Shown here: positions 16,370-25,479 of the stretch, piece after piece
Numbering within the stretch: position 1 is the first letter of the stretch
Layout of the letters: every line of letters starts with the position of its first letter
Made by a program: the position numbers and the translations under genes
The notes under the pieces: model-generated
What the model saw: the letters and a program-made list of their open reading frames with translations, nothing else
Told to the model about the DNA's origin: nothing
Databases searched by the model: none
Assembly (NCBI GenBank): GCA_018902795.1
Contig: JAHIQD010000002.1
Span: 1 to 64,000 of the forward strand
Source of the DNA: Bacteroidota bacterium
GTDB taxonomy: Bacteria; Bacteroidota; Bacteroidia; Flavobacteriales; Weeksellaceae
DNA: 64,000 bases
Direction of reading: 5' to 3'

Positions 16370-18268
16370 TTATTTCACTTCTTCGAAATCAGCATCCTGA
16401 ACATCTTCAGCACCTGCATTTCCTCCAGGATTTCCCTGAGAAGGGTCTGCGCCCGGCTGACCCTGCTGGCCTGCTGCGTACATCTCTTCTGAAGCGGCCA
16501 TCCAGGCTGCATCTAAAGCTTCGGTTTTGGTTTTTACGCTTTCGAAGTCTTTGGCTTCAAACGCAGTTTTCAGTTCTGCGTGGGCTGCTTCTACGGCTGC
16601 TTTTTTATCAGCGGACAGTTTATCGCCAAATTCTTTCAGCTGTTTTTCTGTCTGGAAGATTAATCCGTCAGCTTTGTTGAACACCTCAACTTCTTCTTTT
16701 TTCTTGGCATCGGCTGCAGAGTTTTCTTCAGCTTCACGTTTCATTCTTTGGATTTCATCATCAGAAAGTCCTGAACTTGCCTGAATCTTGATGGACTGTT
16801 CTTTTCCTGTTCCTTTATCTTTTGCAGAAACATGAAGAATTCCGTTCGCATCGATATCGAAAGTTACTTCAATTTGCGGAACTCCTCTTGGTGCAGGTGG
16901 AATGTCAGACAAATCGAATCTTCCGATTTCTTTGTTGTCATTAAACATTGGTCTTTCACCCTGTCCTACTCTGATGGAAACTGCAGGCTGGTTATCGCTT
17001 GCGGTTGAGAACGTTTCAGATTTTTTGGTTGGAATGGTGGTGTTCGCATCAATTAATTTAGTGAATACAGAACCCATGGTTTCGATTCCTAAAGAAAGCG
17101 GTGTAACGTCTAATAAAAGAACGTCTTTTACATCTCCTGTTAAAACACCCCCCTGAATTGCAGCTCCAATTGCTACTACCTCATCCGGATTTACTCCTTT
17201 TGAAGGTTTTTTACCGAAGAATTTCTCCACTTCTTCCTGAATGATCGGGATTCTTGTAGAACCTCCTACCAAAATTACCTCATCAATATCTGAAATGGAA
17301 AGACCTGCATCAGAAAGCGCTTTTTTACAAGGCTCCATTGATCTTCTTACCAAATCAGCGGACAATTGCTCGAATTTCGCTTTTGTCAGGGTTTTCACCA
17401 TGTGTTTCGGTCCTGTTGCAGTAGCGGTGATATAGGGAAGATTAATTTCTGTTTGGGAAGCAGAAGACAATTCAATTTTAGCTTTTTCAGCAGCTTCTTT
17501 CAAACGCTGAAGAGCGATAGCGTCAGATTTCAAATCAACACCTTCTTCAGCTTTAAATTCGTCTGCCATCCAGTTGATGATCACATCATCAAAATCGTCA
17601 CCTCCTAAGTGCGTGTCACCGTTTGTTGACAATACTTCGAAAACTCCGTCTCCAAGGTCAAGAATAGAAACGTCAAAAGTTCCTCCACCTAAATCGTAAA
17701 CCGCAATTTTCTGATCTTTATGCGCTTTATCCATTCCGTAAGCCAAGGCAGCTGCCGTAGGCTCGTTGATAATTCTTTCTACAGTAAGTCCAGCGATTTC
17801 ACCAGCTTCTTTCGTTGCCTGTCTCTGGGCATCGTTAAAGTAAGCAGGAACAGTAATTACCGCTCTTGTCACTTCCTGGCCAAGGTAATCTTCAGCTGTT
17901 TTCTTCATTTTCTGAAGAATCATGGCAGAAATTTCCTGTGGTGTATATTCTCTGTCGTCAATTTTTACTTTTGCTGTATCGTTAGGTCCGCTTACTACGG
18001 TGTAAGGTACTCTGGATACCTCATTGGCATCATCTTTAAAATGGGTACCGATAAACCTCTTGATCGAATAAACAGTTTTTGTAGGATTGGTTACCGCCTG
18101 TCTTTTGGCAGGATCCCCTACTTTTCTTTCACCGTCTTCAGTAAAAGCAACGATGGAAGGGGTGGTTCTTTTACCTTCCGCGTTAGGAATTACCACTGCA
18201 TCTTTACCTTCCATTACGGCAACGCATGAGTTGGTTGTTCCTAAGTCAATTCCAATTATTTTACTCAT
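16370..18268 (-). CDS. dnaK: Hsp70 chaperone DnaK
   Basis: This 632-aa ATP-dependent chaperone folds and protects proteins with DnaJ and GrpE. The N-terminal ATPase shows IGIDLGTTNSCV, VPAYFNDAQRQATKEAG, INEPTAAALAYG and AVYDLGGGTFDVS. The substrate domain is followed by a helical lid and a Gly/Gln-rich tail ending EDVQDADFEEVK, typical of bacterial DnaK. I use the ATG at 18268 (MSKIIGIDLG); the reading frame stays open 34 codons further upstream, but that part is unlike DnaK. No grpE or dnaJ is adjacent. A possible promoter with TTG and TAAAATTG separated by 20 nt lies about 40-70 bp upstream. Confidence 0.98.
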   Translation of the reverse strand: MSKIIGIDLGTTNSCVAVMEGKDAVVIPNAEGKRTTPSIVAFTEDGERKVGDPAKRQAVTNPTKTVYSIKRFIGTHFKDDANEVSRVPYTVVSGPNDTAKVKIDDREYTPQEISAMILQKMKKTAEDYLGQEVTRAVITVPAYFNDAQRQATKEAGEIAGLTVERIINEPTAAALAYGMDKAHKDQKIAVYDLGGGTFDVSILDLGDGVFEVLSTNGDTHLGGDDFDDVIINWMADEFKAEEGVDLKSDAIALQRLKEAAEKAKIELSSASQTEINLPYITATATGPKHMVKTLTKAKFEQLSADLVRRSMEPCKKALSDAGLSISDIDEVILVGGSTRIPIIQEEVEKFFGKKPSKGVNPDEVVAIGAAIQGGVLTGDVKDVLLLDVTPLSLGIETMGSVFTKLIDANTTIPTKKSETFSTASDNQPAVSIRVGQGERPMFNDNKEIGRFDLSDIPPAPRGVPQIEVTFDIDANGILHVSAKDKGTGKEQSIKIQASSGLSDDEIQRMKREAEENSAADAKKKEEVEVFNKADGLIFQTEKQLKEFGDKLSADKKAAVEAAHAELKTAFEAKDFESVKTKTEALDAAWMAASEEMYAAGQQGQPGADPSQGNPGGNAGAEDVQDADFEEVK

Positions 18269-18404
18269 AGTATGTATATTTTTAATTTTAATTTTATTTG
18301 AAATGGTTTTCTCCAATTTTATACCAAGGAATAAATAGTGACAAATTGACACACTAATGTTGGCTACCATAAAAAATGAATCATTATTTATACGTTTTCA
18401 TATT

Positions 18405-18438
18405 AAAAAAAGACACCTTACCACGATGATAAGATGTC
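18405..18438 (-). terminator. Terminator of the leftward cytochrome c gene
   Basis: On the minus strand, GACATCTTA and TAAGGTGTC form a 9-bp stem (one G-U) with a 9-nt loop, followed by seven T, 26 bp after the gene's stop. Confidence 0.88.
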
Positions 18439-18463
18439 CCAATGAAAACAGTTAAATTTACAG

Positions 18464-18850
18464 TTATTTCTTCATGGTTAAGATGTATTCTACCATTTTC
18501 TTCGCATTGTCTTTGCTCATTCCGGTATGCGGCGACATTGGAATTTCTCCCCAAACTCCTTTTCCGCCCTCAATAATTTTGGTTGCCAGTTTATCAACAT
18601 CTGCTGTGGTATATTTGGCTGCGACGTCCTGATAGGAAGGGCCTACCAGTTTAGCGTCAATTTTGTGACAGGTAAGGCAGTCAGCACCTTCAATAAGCGC
18701 CAGACCTTCATGTTTGCCGGCTGCTGCAGAATCCACTACTTTTAAGGTAGGTTCTTCCAGCATTACATTGCTTTCTTTATTGGAGTCAACTGGCTTCTTA
18801 CTGCATGATGCCACTGCGATTAATGAGCAAATTATCAGGTACTTATTCAT
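18464..18850 (-). CDS. Lipoprotein monoheme cytochrome c
   Basis: This 128-aa protein has a signal peptide and lipobox (LIAVASC, so the mature protein is anchored at Cys16). The single heme motif is CLTCH, and the sixth ligand is probably Met in GEIPMSPHTGMS. It resembles small class I electron carriers. I use the ATG at 18850 (MNKYLIICS); an upstream in-frame start at 18868 gives a poorer signal peptide. It is divergent from the cytochrome c-nosZ operon and shares a palindromic operator with it, so it probably delivers electrons during N2O respiration (inference). Confidence 0.88.
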   Translation of the reverse strand: MNKYLIICSLIAVASCSKKPVDSNKESNVMLEEPTLKVVDSAAAGKHEGLALIEGADCLTCHKIDAKLVGPSYQDVAAKYTTADVDKLATKIIEGGKGVWGEIPMSPHTGMSKDNAKKMVEYILTMKK

Positions 18851-18927
18851 TGTTTTATTTTTTATCAAAATTATTTAATCTTCCTTTATTTTACTGTACA
18901 AATTTCAGGATAAAAGTCATATTAAGT

Positions 18928-18945
18928 GTATGACTGAGATCATAC
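18928..18945. promoter_or_regulatory. Operator 1 in the divergent nos promoter region
   Basis: GTATGA-CTGAGA-TCATAC is a perfect 18-bp palindrome with the Crp-like layout of two 5-6 bp arms and a 6-bp spacer. Rightwards, TACTTTTG (18967-18974) is a perfect TAnnTTTG -7 box starting 30.5 bp from its centre. Leftwards, GAAATTTG (18906-18899) is a one-mismatch -7 box at the same 30.5 bp. This puts the centre near -41.5 for both directions, the class II activator position. Confidence 0.8.
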
Positions 18946-18993
18946 GCCCGTGAAACAAAATATCTCTACTTTTGATCAATAAATAATTAAAAT

Positions 18994-19485
18994 ATGAAAA
19001 CAGTAAAGACTTTTGCATTCTCAATGCTCACTTTTGCACTTATCGCATGTGGAGGCGATAAGAAAACAGATTCAATCCCTACAGCGTCCACTACAGAGAC
19101 TACAACCGCTACCGCTGCAGCACCCGCCGACGCCAATGCTTATGATCCCAACAGAGGACTGGGCAAGCATGAAAATGTAGATGTAAGCAAATTTGATCCT
19201 GCACTTGCTGCCTCCGGTAAAAAAGTAGCAGAAGTAAAATGTACCTCATGTCACAAACCGACAGAAGAAAAATTAGTTGGTCCGGGATGGAAAGGCGTTA
19301 CTCAGAGAAAAACTCCTGAGTGGATTATGAACTTCATCACCAACCCTGATCCGATGATCGATGTAGATCCTGAATTACAGAAACAGCTGGAACTTTGTTT
19401 GGTAAGAATGCCGAACCAAGGCCTTAATGATACTGAGGCAAGAGAAATCCTTGAGTACATGCGCGAAATTGACGGCGCAAAATAA
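18994..19485 (+). CDS. Lipoprotein cytochrome c upstream of nosZ
   Basis: This 163-aa protein starts with a lipoprotein signal (FALIACGG) and a Thr/Ala-rich linker (about 25-50). The C-terminal domain carries one heme motif, CTSCH, then LVGPGWKGV and MPNQGL with a possible axial Met. It lies 32 bp before nosZ on the same strand and behind the operator 1 promoter. The likely job is to feed electrons to the CuA site of NosZ, since clade II nos clusters usually include dedicated cytochromes c. The axial Met is a guess. Confidence 0.88.
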   Translation: MKTVKTFAFSMLTFALIACGGDKKTDSIPTASTTETTTATAAAPADANAYDPNRGLGKHENVDVSKFDPALAASGKKVAEVKCTSCHKPTEEKLVGPGWKGVTQRKTPEWIMNFITNPDPMIDVDPELQKQLELCLVRMPNQGLNDTEAREILEYMREIDGAK

Positions 19486-19517
19486 TTTCTTAACCAGAAA
19501 ACTTAATCAAATACATA

Positions 19518-21518
19518 ATGAAAAGTCTTAAATTATTTGGACTCTCTGCCATCGTTGCCCTAACTTCGCTGACAGGCTGTAAACCAAAAGGTACTGAAAA
19601 CGCCGTTAGCGGCGATGCTGCACAAAAAGTTTATGTTGCTCCCGGAAAGTATGACGAGTTTTATAACTTTGTGAGTGGCGGCTTCAACGGGCAGGTCAAC
19701 GTATACGGCTTGCCGAGCGGAAGACTGCTGAAAGTGCTTCCGGTATTTGCCCAAAACCCTGAAAACGGATACGGATACAGCGAAGAAACCAAACCAATGC
19801 TTGAAACTTCTCACGGATTTATTCCCTGGGATGACCAACACCACCTTTCTCTTTCTCAGACTAAAGGAGAAGTAGACGGAAGATGGCTGTTCGCAAACGC
19901 CAACAACACTCCGCGTGTAGCAAGAATTGATCTTAAAACTTTCAAAACAGTAGAAATTCTGGAACTCCCGAATTCTGCCGGAAACCACTCCTCTCCTTTC
20001 CTCACAGAAAATACAGAGTATGTTGTGGCAGGTACCCGTTTTGCAGTTCCTACGGATGACATGAACGGCGATGTTCCAATTAATTCATTCAAAGAGAATT
20101 TTAAAGGAGTACTTTCTTTCATTGGAATCAATCAGCAAAATGGTGACATGGACCTGTCTTTCCAGATTGAAGCTCCGGGAATCAATTTTGACCTTTCCCA
20201 TGCAGGAAAAGGAAAATCCGGCGACTGGTTCTTTTTCTCCTGCTATAATTCTGAAAAAGCCAACACCCTGCTTGAAGTAAACGCGTCACAGAATGACAAA
20301 GACTTCATCATGGCAGTCAACTGGAAAAAAGCAGCTGAACTTGCCAAAGCAGGAAAAGGAAGAAAAGTAATGACTGATTATGCTCACAATAAATGGGATG
20401 AAAGCACCCACAGTGCGACCTCTACCATGCAGAAAGAAGTTACCGTACTTTCAGTACAGGATATGCAGGATGCAATGTATTTAATTCCATGTCCTAAATC
20501 TCCTCACGGCTGTGACGTTGATCCAACTGGTGAATATATCGTAGGCTCAGGTAAACTGGCCGCACTGATCCCTGTTTTCAGTTTCGATAAAATTCAGAAA
20601 GCCATTGCTGACAAAGCATTTACCGGAGAATATGACGGTGTAAAAGTAATTAAATATGAAGCCGCACTTCACGGTGAAGTTCAAAAACCAGGTTTAGGAC
20701 CGCTCCACACGGAATTTGACGGAAAAGGTAACGCTTATACTTCGATGTTCGTATCTTCAGAAGTAGTGAAATGGAATATCAAAGATCTGAAAGTGCTGGA
20801 CAGACAGCCGACTTTCTACTCCGTAGGACACTTAATGATTCCTGGCGGTGATTCTGCAAAACCTTTCGGAAAATATCTGGTAGCTTACAATAAAATTACC
20901 AAAGACAGGTATTTGCCAACCGGCCCTGAATTGGCTCAGTCCGCTCAACTGTATGACATCAGCGGAGACAAAATGAAACTGCTGCTGGATTTCCCGACAT
21001 TTGGTGAACCGCATTATGCTCAGGCTCTTCCCGGTGACATGATTTCTAAAAATCAGGTGAAATTCTTCAAAATCGGAGATAACAAACACCCTTATGCCAC
21101 CAAAGGTGAAGCTGAAAGTAAAGTAGTTAGAGAAGGAAACAAGGTGCATGTTTACATGACTTCCATCCGTTCTCACTTTGCCCCGGATAATATTGAAGGA
21201 ATCAAAGTAGGTGATGAAGTGTACTTCCACGTCACCAATCTTGAACAGGACTGGGATGTGCCACACGGTTTCGCCATCAAAGGAAACCAGAATGCTGAAC
21301 TCCTGATTATGCCGGGCGAAACCTGTACCCTGAAATGGGTTCCTAAAAAAGCCGGCATGTATCCAATGTACTGTACCGATTTCTGTAGTGCACTGCACCA
21401 GGAAATGCAGGGTTATGTAAGAGTTTCACCTGCAGGTAGCAACACCCCTTTAATTTATTCGTTAAACAATAAAAAGGACAATGCACAAAGCCCTGTGAAA
21501 CCGGGAGAATCTAAATAA
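19518..21518 (+). CDS. nosZ: Nitrous-oxide reductase, clade II
   Basis: This 666-aa periplasmic copper enzyme reduces N2O to N2. The start has a Sec-type lipoprotein-like signal (TSLTGCKPKG) instead of the Tat signal with twin Arg of clade I, which marks it as clade II. The N-terminal beta-propeller (about 40-540) binds the CuZ cluster, with histidines including DDQHH. The C-terminal cupredoxin domain holds CuA: DVPHGF, then Cys619, Cys623, His627 and Met630 (CTDFCSALHQEM). All CuA ligands are present, so it should be functional. It is second in the nos operon and followed by a terminator-like hairpin. Confidence 0.98.
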   Translation: MKSLKLFGLSAIVALTSLTGCKPKGTENAVSGDAAQKVYVAPGKYDEFYNFVSGGFNGQVNVYGLPSGRLLKVLPVFAQNPENGYGYSEETKPMLETSHGFIPWDDQHHLSLSQTKGEVDGRWLFANANNTPRVARIDLKTFKTVEILELPNSAGNHSSPFLTENTEYVVAGTRFAVPTDDMNGDVPINSFKENFKGVLSFIGINQQNGDMDLSFQIEAPGINFDLSHAGKGKSGDWFFFSCYNSEKANTLLEVNASQNDKDFIMAVNWKKAAELAKAGKGRKVMTDYAHNKWDESTHSATSTMQKEVTVLSVQDMQDAMYLIPCPKSPHGCDVDPTGEYIVGSGKLAALIPVFSFDKIQKAIADKAFTGEYDGVKVIKYEAALHGEVQKPGLGPLHTEFDGKGNAYTSMFVSSEVVKWNIKDLKVLDRQPTFYSVGHLMIPGGDSAKPFGKYLVAYNKITKDRYLPTGPELAQSAQLYDISGDKMKLLLDFPTFGEPHYAQALPGDMISKNQVKFFKIGDNKHPYATKGEAESKVVREGNKVHVYMTSIRSHFAPDNIEGIKVGDEVYFHVTNLEQDWDVPHGFAIKGNQNAELLIMPGETCTLKWVPKKAGMYPMYCTDFCSALHQEMQGYVRVSPAGSNTPLIYSLNNKKDNAQSPVKPGESK

Positions 21519-21529
21519 ATTCAGAAATT

Positions 21530-21556
21530 AAAGGGCAGAGATTTCTGCCCTTTTTT
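21530..21556 (+). terminator. Hairpin terminator or attenuator after nosZ
   Basis: AAAGGGCAGA-GATT-TCTGCCCTTT is a 10-bp perfect stem ending in six T, 12 bp after the nosZ stop and 13 bp before the next nos gene. As no new promoter is seen behind it, it probably lets only part of transcription through, giving more NosZ than maturation proteins. Confidence 0.85.
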
Positions 21557-21568
21557 AATCTACAAAAA

Positions 21569-22153
21569 ATGAAAACTCATTCATTATATAAAATCTCAAG
21601 AATTGCATTAGCCGTCTGCGGAATCGGTTTGGTGATTTCGATCTTCGTTCCCATGTGGGCCATTTATCTTCAGGCTCCGCAGTACCCGGAAGGTTTATCG
21701 ATGTTTTTATGGTCCAACAAAATTACAGGAGACTATCAGATCATCAACGGACTGAACCATTATATCGGCATGAAAACCATTCATCAGGAAGATTTCTGGG
21801 AATTCAGTATTCTTCCTTATGCTTTGGGATTTTTCGCTGTGCTGTGTTTTATTGCAGCTTGGCTGAACAAAAAATTATGGCTGTACATCACGGCAGTTTT
21901 ATTCCTGATTTTCGGGGTGGCCTTTATGGTTGATTTTTGGCTTTGGGAATACGATTACGGTCATAACCTGGATCCCAATGCGGCCATTGTGGTTCCGGGC
22001 ATGTCTTATCAGCCGCCACTCATCGGTTTCAAACAGCTCTTAAATTTCGGAGCATATTCTTATCCCGATATTGGGGGAAGTATCATGTTTGGCGTTGCTG
22101 TAATTTTGGTTATCTTAGCATTTATAGAGTTCAGGAAACCCAAAACAGACTAA
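21569..22153 (+). CDS. Nos-cluster membrane protein, NosB-like
   Basis: This 194-aa protein has four clear membrane helices (about 13-35, 83-103, 107-130 and 168-190) and a periplasmic loop (35-80) with LNHYIGMKTIHQEDFWEFS, which contains several histidines. A second loop has WLWEYDYGHNLDPNA. Clade II nos clusters carry a small membrane protein next to nosZ called NosB; position and topology fit, but I cannot confirm the family by eye. The His-rich loops could handle copper or electron transfer. It lies between the nosZ hairpin and nosL. Confidence 0.7.
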   Translation: MKTHSLYKISRIALAVCGIGLVISIFVPMWAIYLQAPQYPEGLSMFLWSNKITGDYQIINGLNHYIGMKTIHQEDFWEFSILPYALGFFAVLCFIAAWLNKKLWLYITAVLFLIFGVAFMVDFWLWEYDYGHNLDPNAAIVVPGMSYQPPLIGFKQLLNFGAYSYPDIGGSIMFGVAVILVILAFIEFRKPKTD

Positions 22154-22188
22154 GTTTTTCAATTATTAATTACTAAATTGTTAACCAT

Positions 22189-22599
22189 ATGAAATTTACC
22201 AAAATTTTAATCATTGCAGCATCAGTTTTCGCCATCATGTCATGTCAGAAAAGCGGTCCCAGAGATTTCCTTCTTGGGAAAGACCAGTGCGACAACTGCA
22301 AAATGACGATTACCGAATTAAAATATGCTGCTGAACTGCTGACCGAAAAAGGAAGAGCGTATAAATTCGATGACCTCAACTGTATGACCATGTATGAAAG
22401 CTCTAATCCTGATAAAGCAAAAAATGCCAAAACCTACGTCATTGATGCACCGTCAGGAAAATTTCTGGAGAAATCCAAAGCTACGCTGGTAAAAGGAGGA
22501 AGCATAAAATCTCCAATGGGCGGCAATACCCAGGCTTTCCAGGACAAAAATGCAGCTCAGAAAGCAGCAACAGCGCTTGGAGCAAGTATCATTAAATAA
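22189..22599 (+). CDS. nosL: NosL copper-chaperone lipoprotein
   Basis: This 136-aa lipoprotein (signal IMSCQKSG, Cys19) carries the NosL Cu(I) motif Cys34-x2-Cys37-x-Met39 (DQCDNCKMTI). NosL supplies copper to apo-NosZ in assembling CuZ. The alpha/beta fold typical of the family follows (YVIDAPSGKFL, GGSIKSPMGG). It is the third gene after nosZ and only 6 bp before nosD, as in many Bacteroidetes nos operons. Confidence 0.95.
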   Translation: MKFTKILIIAASVFAIMSCQKSGPRDFLLGKDQCDNCKMTITELKYAAELLTEKGRAYKFDDLNCMTMYESSNPDKAKNAKTYVIDAPSGKFLEKSKATLVKGGSIKSPMGGNTQAFQDKNAAQKAATALGASIIK

Positions 22600-22605
22600 G
22601 TTAAT

Positions 22606-23832
22606 ATGTTCAGATTATTGTTTTTGTTTTTTCCTGTCTTTATCTTCTCAAAAGTTCTGAAAGTAGGAAAAAACGAACAGTTTAAAACCATCAGACAAGC
22701 TGTCGCCGCATCCAAAAGTGGCGACAGTATTTTAGTGGGAAGCGGCGTTTACAGAGAAGGAAACATCAGCATCACCAAACCTTTGTCGCTCATCGGAATC
22801 GGAAGACCGGTTCTGGACGGACAGATGAAATATGAAATTGTGTCTTTCCGCGCGAACAATATTGTACTGAAAGGTTTTAAAATCATCAATTCCGGTGAAG
22901 ACGAAATAAAAAACATCGGTGCGGTAAGGCTTTACAACAGCCAGTATTCAACGGTAGAAAACAATATTTTCGAAAACAATTATTTCGGGATTTATATACA
23001 GCGCGGTTACCGGTGTCTGATTCAGAATAACCGGATTACCTCAACACGCGCCACTTCACAGGAAGGAAGCGGGGACGGAATCCACGCCTGGGTCAGCGAA
23101 GAAATCTGGATTAAAAACAATTATATTGAAGGTCATAAAGACGGCATTTACCTTGAAAAAGTCATTAACTCCTATATTTACCACAATTATTCCAAAAAAA
23201 ATCTGAGATATGGTTTGCATTTCATGTCGTCGAATGATGATGTGTATGTGAACAATACCTTTGATAATAACAACGCGGGAGTTGCCGTGATGTACAGCAA
23301 TAACGTGGGAATGGTAGGAAATAATTTCATCAACAACTGGGGCGATGCCAATTATGGTTTGCTGCTGAAAGATATTTCTTTCAGTAAAATTAAAAACAAC
23401 AGATTCCATAACAACACCACCGCTATTTTCCTCGACGGCGCCACAAAAATCGATTTATTAAAAAATGATTTCGAAAATAACGGCTGGGCAATGAAAATCA
23501 ATTCAAACTGTATGGAAAACAAAGTCATCAACAATAATTTCGTCAACAATACTTTCGATGTAAGCACAAGCGGATCGATGACGATGAATGATTTCAAAAG
23601 AAATTACTGGGACAAATACGAAGGCTATGACCTTGATAAAGATAAAATTGGCGATGTCCCCTTTCATCCGCTGAGCTTATACTCGGTTTTGGTAGAGAAC
23701 AATCCGTCGGTGATGCTTCTGTTCAAAACATTCTTCGTCGATTTACTCGACAAAACCGAAAAAATCATTCCAAGTTTAACGCCAGAAAATTTCGTGGACG
23801 AGCAGCCTTTAATGAAGAAAGTGAAAATGTAG
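22606..23832 (+). CDS. nosD: NosD periplasmic maturation protein
   Basis: This 408-aa exported protein starts with a hydrophobic signal (LLFLFFPVFIFS). It folds as a right-handed beta helix: repeats of about 22 residues with Asn ladders, such as VENNIFENNYFGIYIQ, IWIKNNYIEG and VYVNNTFDNNNAGVAV, run from about 40 to 340. NosD works with the NosFY ABC transporter in delivering sulfur or assembling the CuZ centre of NosZ. It is directly upstream of nosF. Confidence 0.95.
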   Translation: MFRLLFLFFPVFIFSKVLKVGKNEQFKTIRQAVAASKSGDSILVGSGVYREGNISITKPLSLIGIGRPVLDGQMKYEIVSFRANNIVLKGFKIINSGEDEIKNIGAVRLYNSQYSTVENNIFENNYFGIYIQRGYRCLIQNNRITSTRATSQEGSGDGIHAWVSEEIWIKNNYIEGHKDGIYLEKVINSYIYHNYSKKNLRYGLHFMSSNDDVYVNNTFDNNNAGVAVMYSNNVGMVGNNFINNWGDANYGLLLKDISFSKIKNNRFHNNTTAIFLDGATKIDLLKNDFENNGWAMKINSNCMENKVINNNFVNNTFDVSTSGSMTMNDFKRNYWDKYEGYDLDKDKIGDVPFHPLSLYSVLVENNPSVMLLFKTFFVDLLDKTEKIIPSLTPENFVDEQPLMKKVKM

Positions 23833-23885
23833 ATGCTGGGAAACGTCCATCTCCCCGCTTCCATCTTCCATCCAAAGTTAAAACT

Positions 23886-24599
23886 ATGATAGAAATAAAA
23901 AACTTAACCAAAAAATTCAACAGATTCACCGCATTAGACGATCTGAACCTTTCATTTACCAACGGAAAATCCATCGCGCTGATTGGTCCCAACGGTTGCG
24001 GAAAAACCACACTGATCAAGTGCATTTTAGGTTTAAATGTTGTGGAAAACGGTGATATTCTGGTGGATGGAAAGAGTGTAAAAGACGATTATCTTTACCG
24101 GAAAGACATCGGCTATATGCCGCAAATCGGTCGCTATCCGGAAAACATGACCATTGAGCAGACCATCAGAATGATTAAAGATACCCGGAAAATTTCGGAA
24201 ACTCACCTGGATACAGAATTGCTCGAAGATTTCGAACTTGAAAAAATGTATGATAAGAAAATGGGCAACCTTTCGGGCGGAACAACACAGAAAGTGAGCG
24301 CTGTCCTGGCTTTTATGTTCGATCCTAAAATCATTATCCTTGACGAACCTACTGCAGGCCTCGATCCTCTGGCTTCAGAAATCCTGAAAAACAAAATCAT
24401 TAAAGAAAAAAACAAAGGCAAACTCATCATCATCACCTCGCATCTTCTCAGCGAGCTGGATGATATTGTAAGCGAGATCGTTTTCATGAACGAAGGGAAA
24501 ATCATTGTACAGCAATCCGTTGCCGACTTAATGACCGACACCAATTCAGATAAAATTTCAGAATCGATCATCAGTATTTTAAAAGAAATGAAAAAATGA
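23886..24599 (+). CDS. nosF: NosF ABC transporter ATPase
   Basis: This 237-aa ATPase drives the NosFY transporter needed for CuZ assembly. Walker A is GPNGCGKT (34-41), the Q-loop region is YMPQIGRYPENMT, the signature is LSGGTTQKVS (129-138), and Walker B is IIILDEPTAGLD (149-160), followed by the H-loop ITSHLLSELDD. The stop overlaps the nosY start by 4 nt (ATGA), so the two are coupled. Confidence 0.95.
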   Translation: MIEIKNLTKKFNRFTALDDLNLSFTNGKSIALIGPNGCGKTTLIKCILGLNVVENGDILVDGKSVKDDYLYRKDIGYMPQIGRYPENMTIEQTIRMIKDTRKISETHLDTELLEDFELEKMYDKKMGNLSGGTTQKVSAVLAFMFDPKIIILDEPTAGLDPLASEILKNKIIKEKNKGKLIIITSHLLSELDDIVSEIVFMNEGKIIVQQSVADLMTDTNSDKISESIISILKEMKK

Positions 24600-25363
24600 A
24601 CAAGATTGCACGCTTCATCCTTTTTGATATTTTAAAAAACAAAATCGTTATTTTTTATACTATTTTGCTTTTCATCATTTCCTGGTCGGTTCTCGGTCTC
24701 GAAAGCAATTACACGAAAGCAACTTTAAGTTTACTGAATGTGGTGTTACTGGTTGTCCCTTTGGTAAGCATCATATTTTCAACGATTTACGTTTACAACA
24801 GCAGCCAGTTTATCGAGCTGCTTCTCAGCCAGCCTGTACCGCGGGTGAAAATTTGGTTCAATATCTTTCTGGGACTTTCCACGGCTTTGGTTCTGGCGTT
24901 TCTCATCGGCTGCGGCATTCCGATATTGCTGTATTCTTCCATTGAGACCGGGTTTTCACTCATTATTATCGGGATTTTACTTTCCATTATTTTCACTTCA
25001 TTTGCGATGCTCTCAGCGATTTTAAGCCGCGACCGCGCAAAAGGAATCGGGATTTCTATTTTTATCTGGCTCTTCTTCAGCATTATTTACGACGGCATGC
25101 TGCTGGTTCTGATGTTCCAGTTTGCCGATTATCCTATTGAAGGAATCATGGCAACACTCGCAGGTTTAAATCCTGTAGGCCTGTCCCGCATTTTCGTATT
25201 GCTCCAGCTGAATATTTCCGCAATGCTGGGATATTCCGGCGCTATTTTTCAGCAGGTTTTCGGTTCGGGCGGCGGCATGGGAATCTCGATGTTGGTCTTA
25301 TTGATTTGGGCGACCGTTCCTTTTGTACTGTCTTTAATTAAATTCAACAGAAAGGATTTATAG
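24596..25363 (+). CDS. nosY: NosY ABC transporter permease
   Basis: This 255-aa integral membrane protein has about six helices (for example 15-33, 45-65, 98-118, 125-145, 157-180 and 230-250). It is the ABC-2-type permease partner of NosF, completing NosDFY. The gene overlaps nosF by 4 nt and is the last nos gene before the fasciclin lipoprotein, which has its own operator. Confidence 0.93.
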   Translation: MNKIARFILFDILKNKIVIFYTILLFIISWSVLGLESNYTKATLSLLNVVLLVVPLVSIIFSTIYVYNSSQFIELLLSQPVPRVKIWFNIFLGLSTALVLAFLIGCGIPILLYSSIETGFSLIIIGILLSIIFTSFAMLSAILSRDRAKGIGISIFIWLFFSIIYDGMLLVLMFQFADYPIEGIMATLAGLNPVGLSRIFVLLQLNISAMLGYSGAIFQQVFGSGGGMGISMLVLLIWATVPFVLSLIKFNRKDL

Positions 25364-25418
25364 AATGAATTCTCAATCCGTGACCGACTGATAAATATCA
25401 CATTATCAAATCATTAAA

Positions 25419-25434
25419 TATGATTTCAGTCATA
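25419..25434 (+). promoter_or_regulatory. Operator 2 upstream of the fasciclin gene
   Basis: TATGA-TTTCAG-TCATA is a perfect palindrome of the same type as operator 1. A -7-like box TAAATTTA (25456-25463, one mismatch) starts 29.5 bp from its centre. The same spacing occurs at operator 1 and operator 3. Confidence 0.75.
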
Positions 25435-25479
25435 CAGATTGTCTTCTGTTCATCGTAAATTTATAAAAAATTATAGCAG

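Noticed and set aside
18269..18370. 34-codon extension of DnaK
   Set aside because: DnaK starts at MSKIIGIDLG; the upstream residues are unlike DnaK and overlie its promoter.
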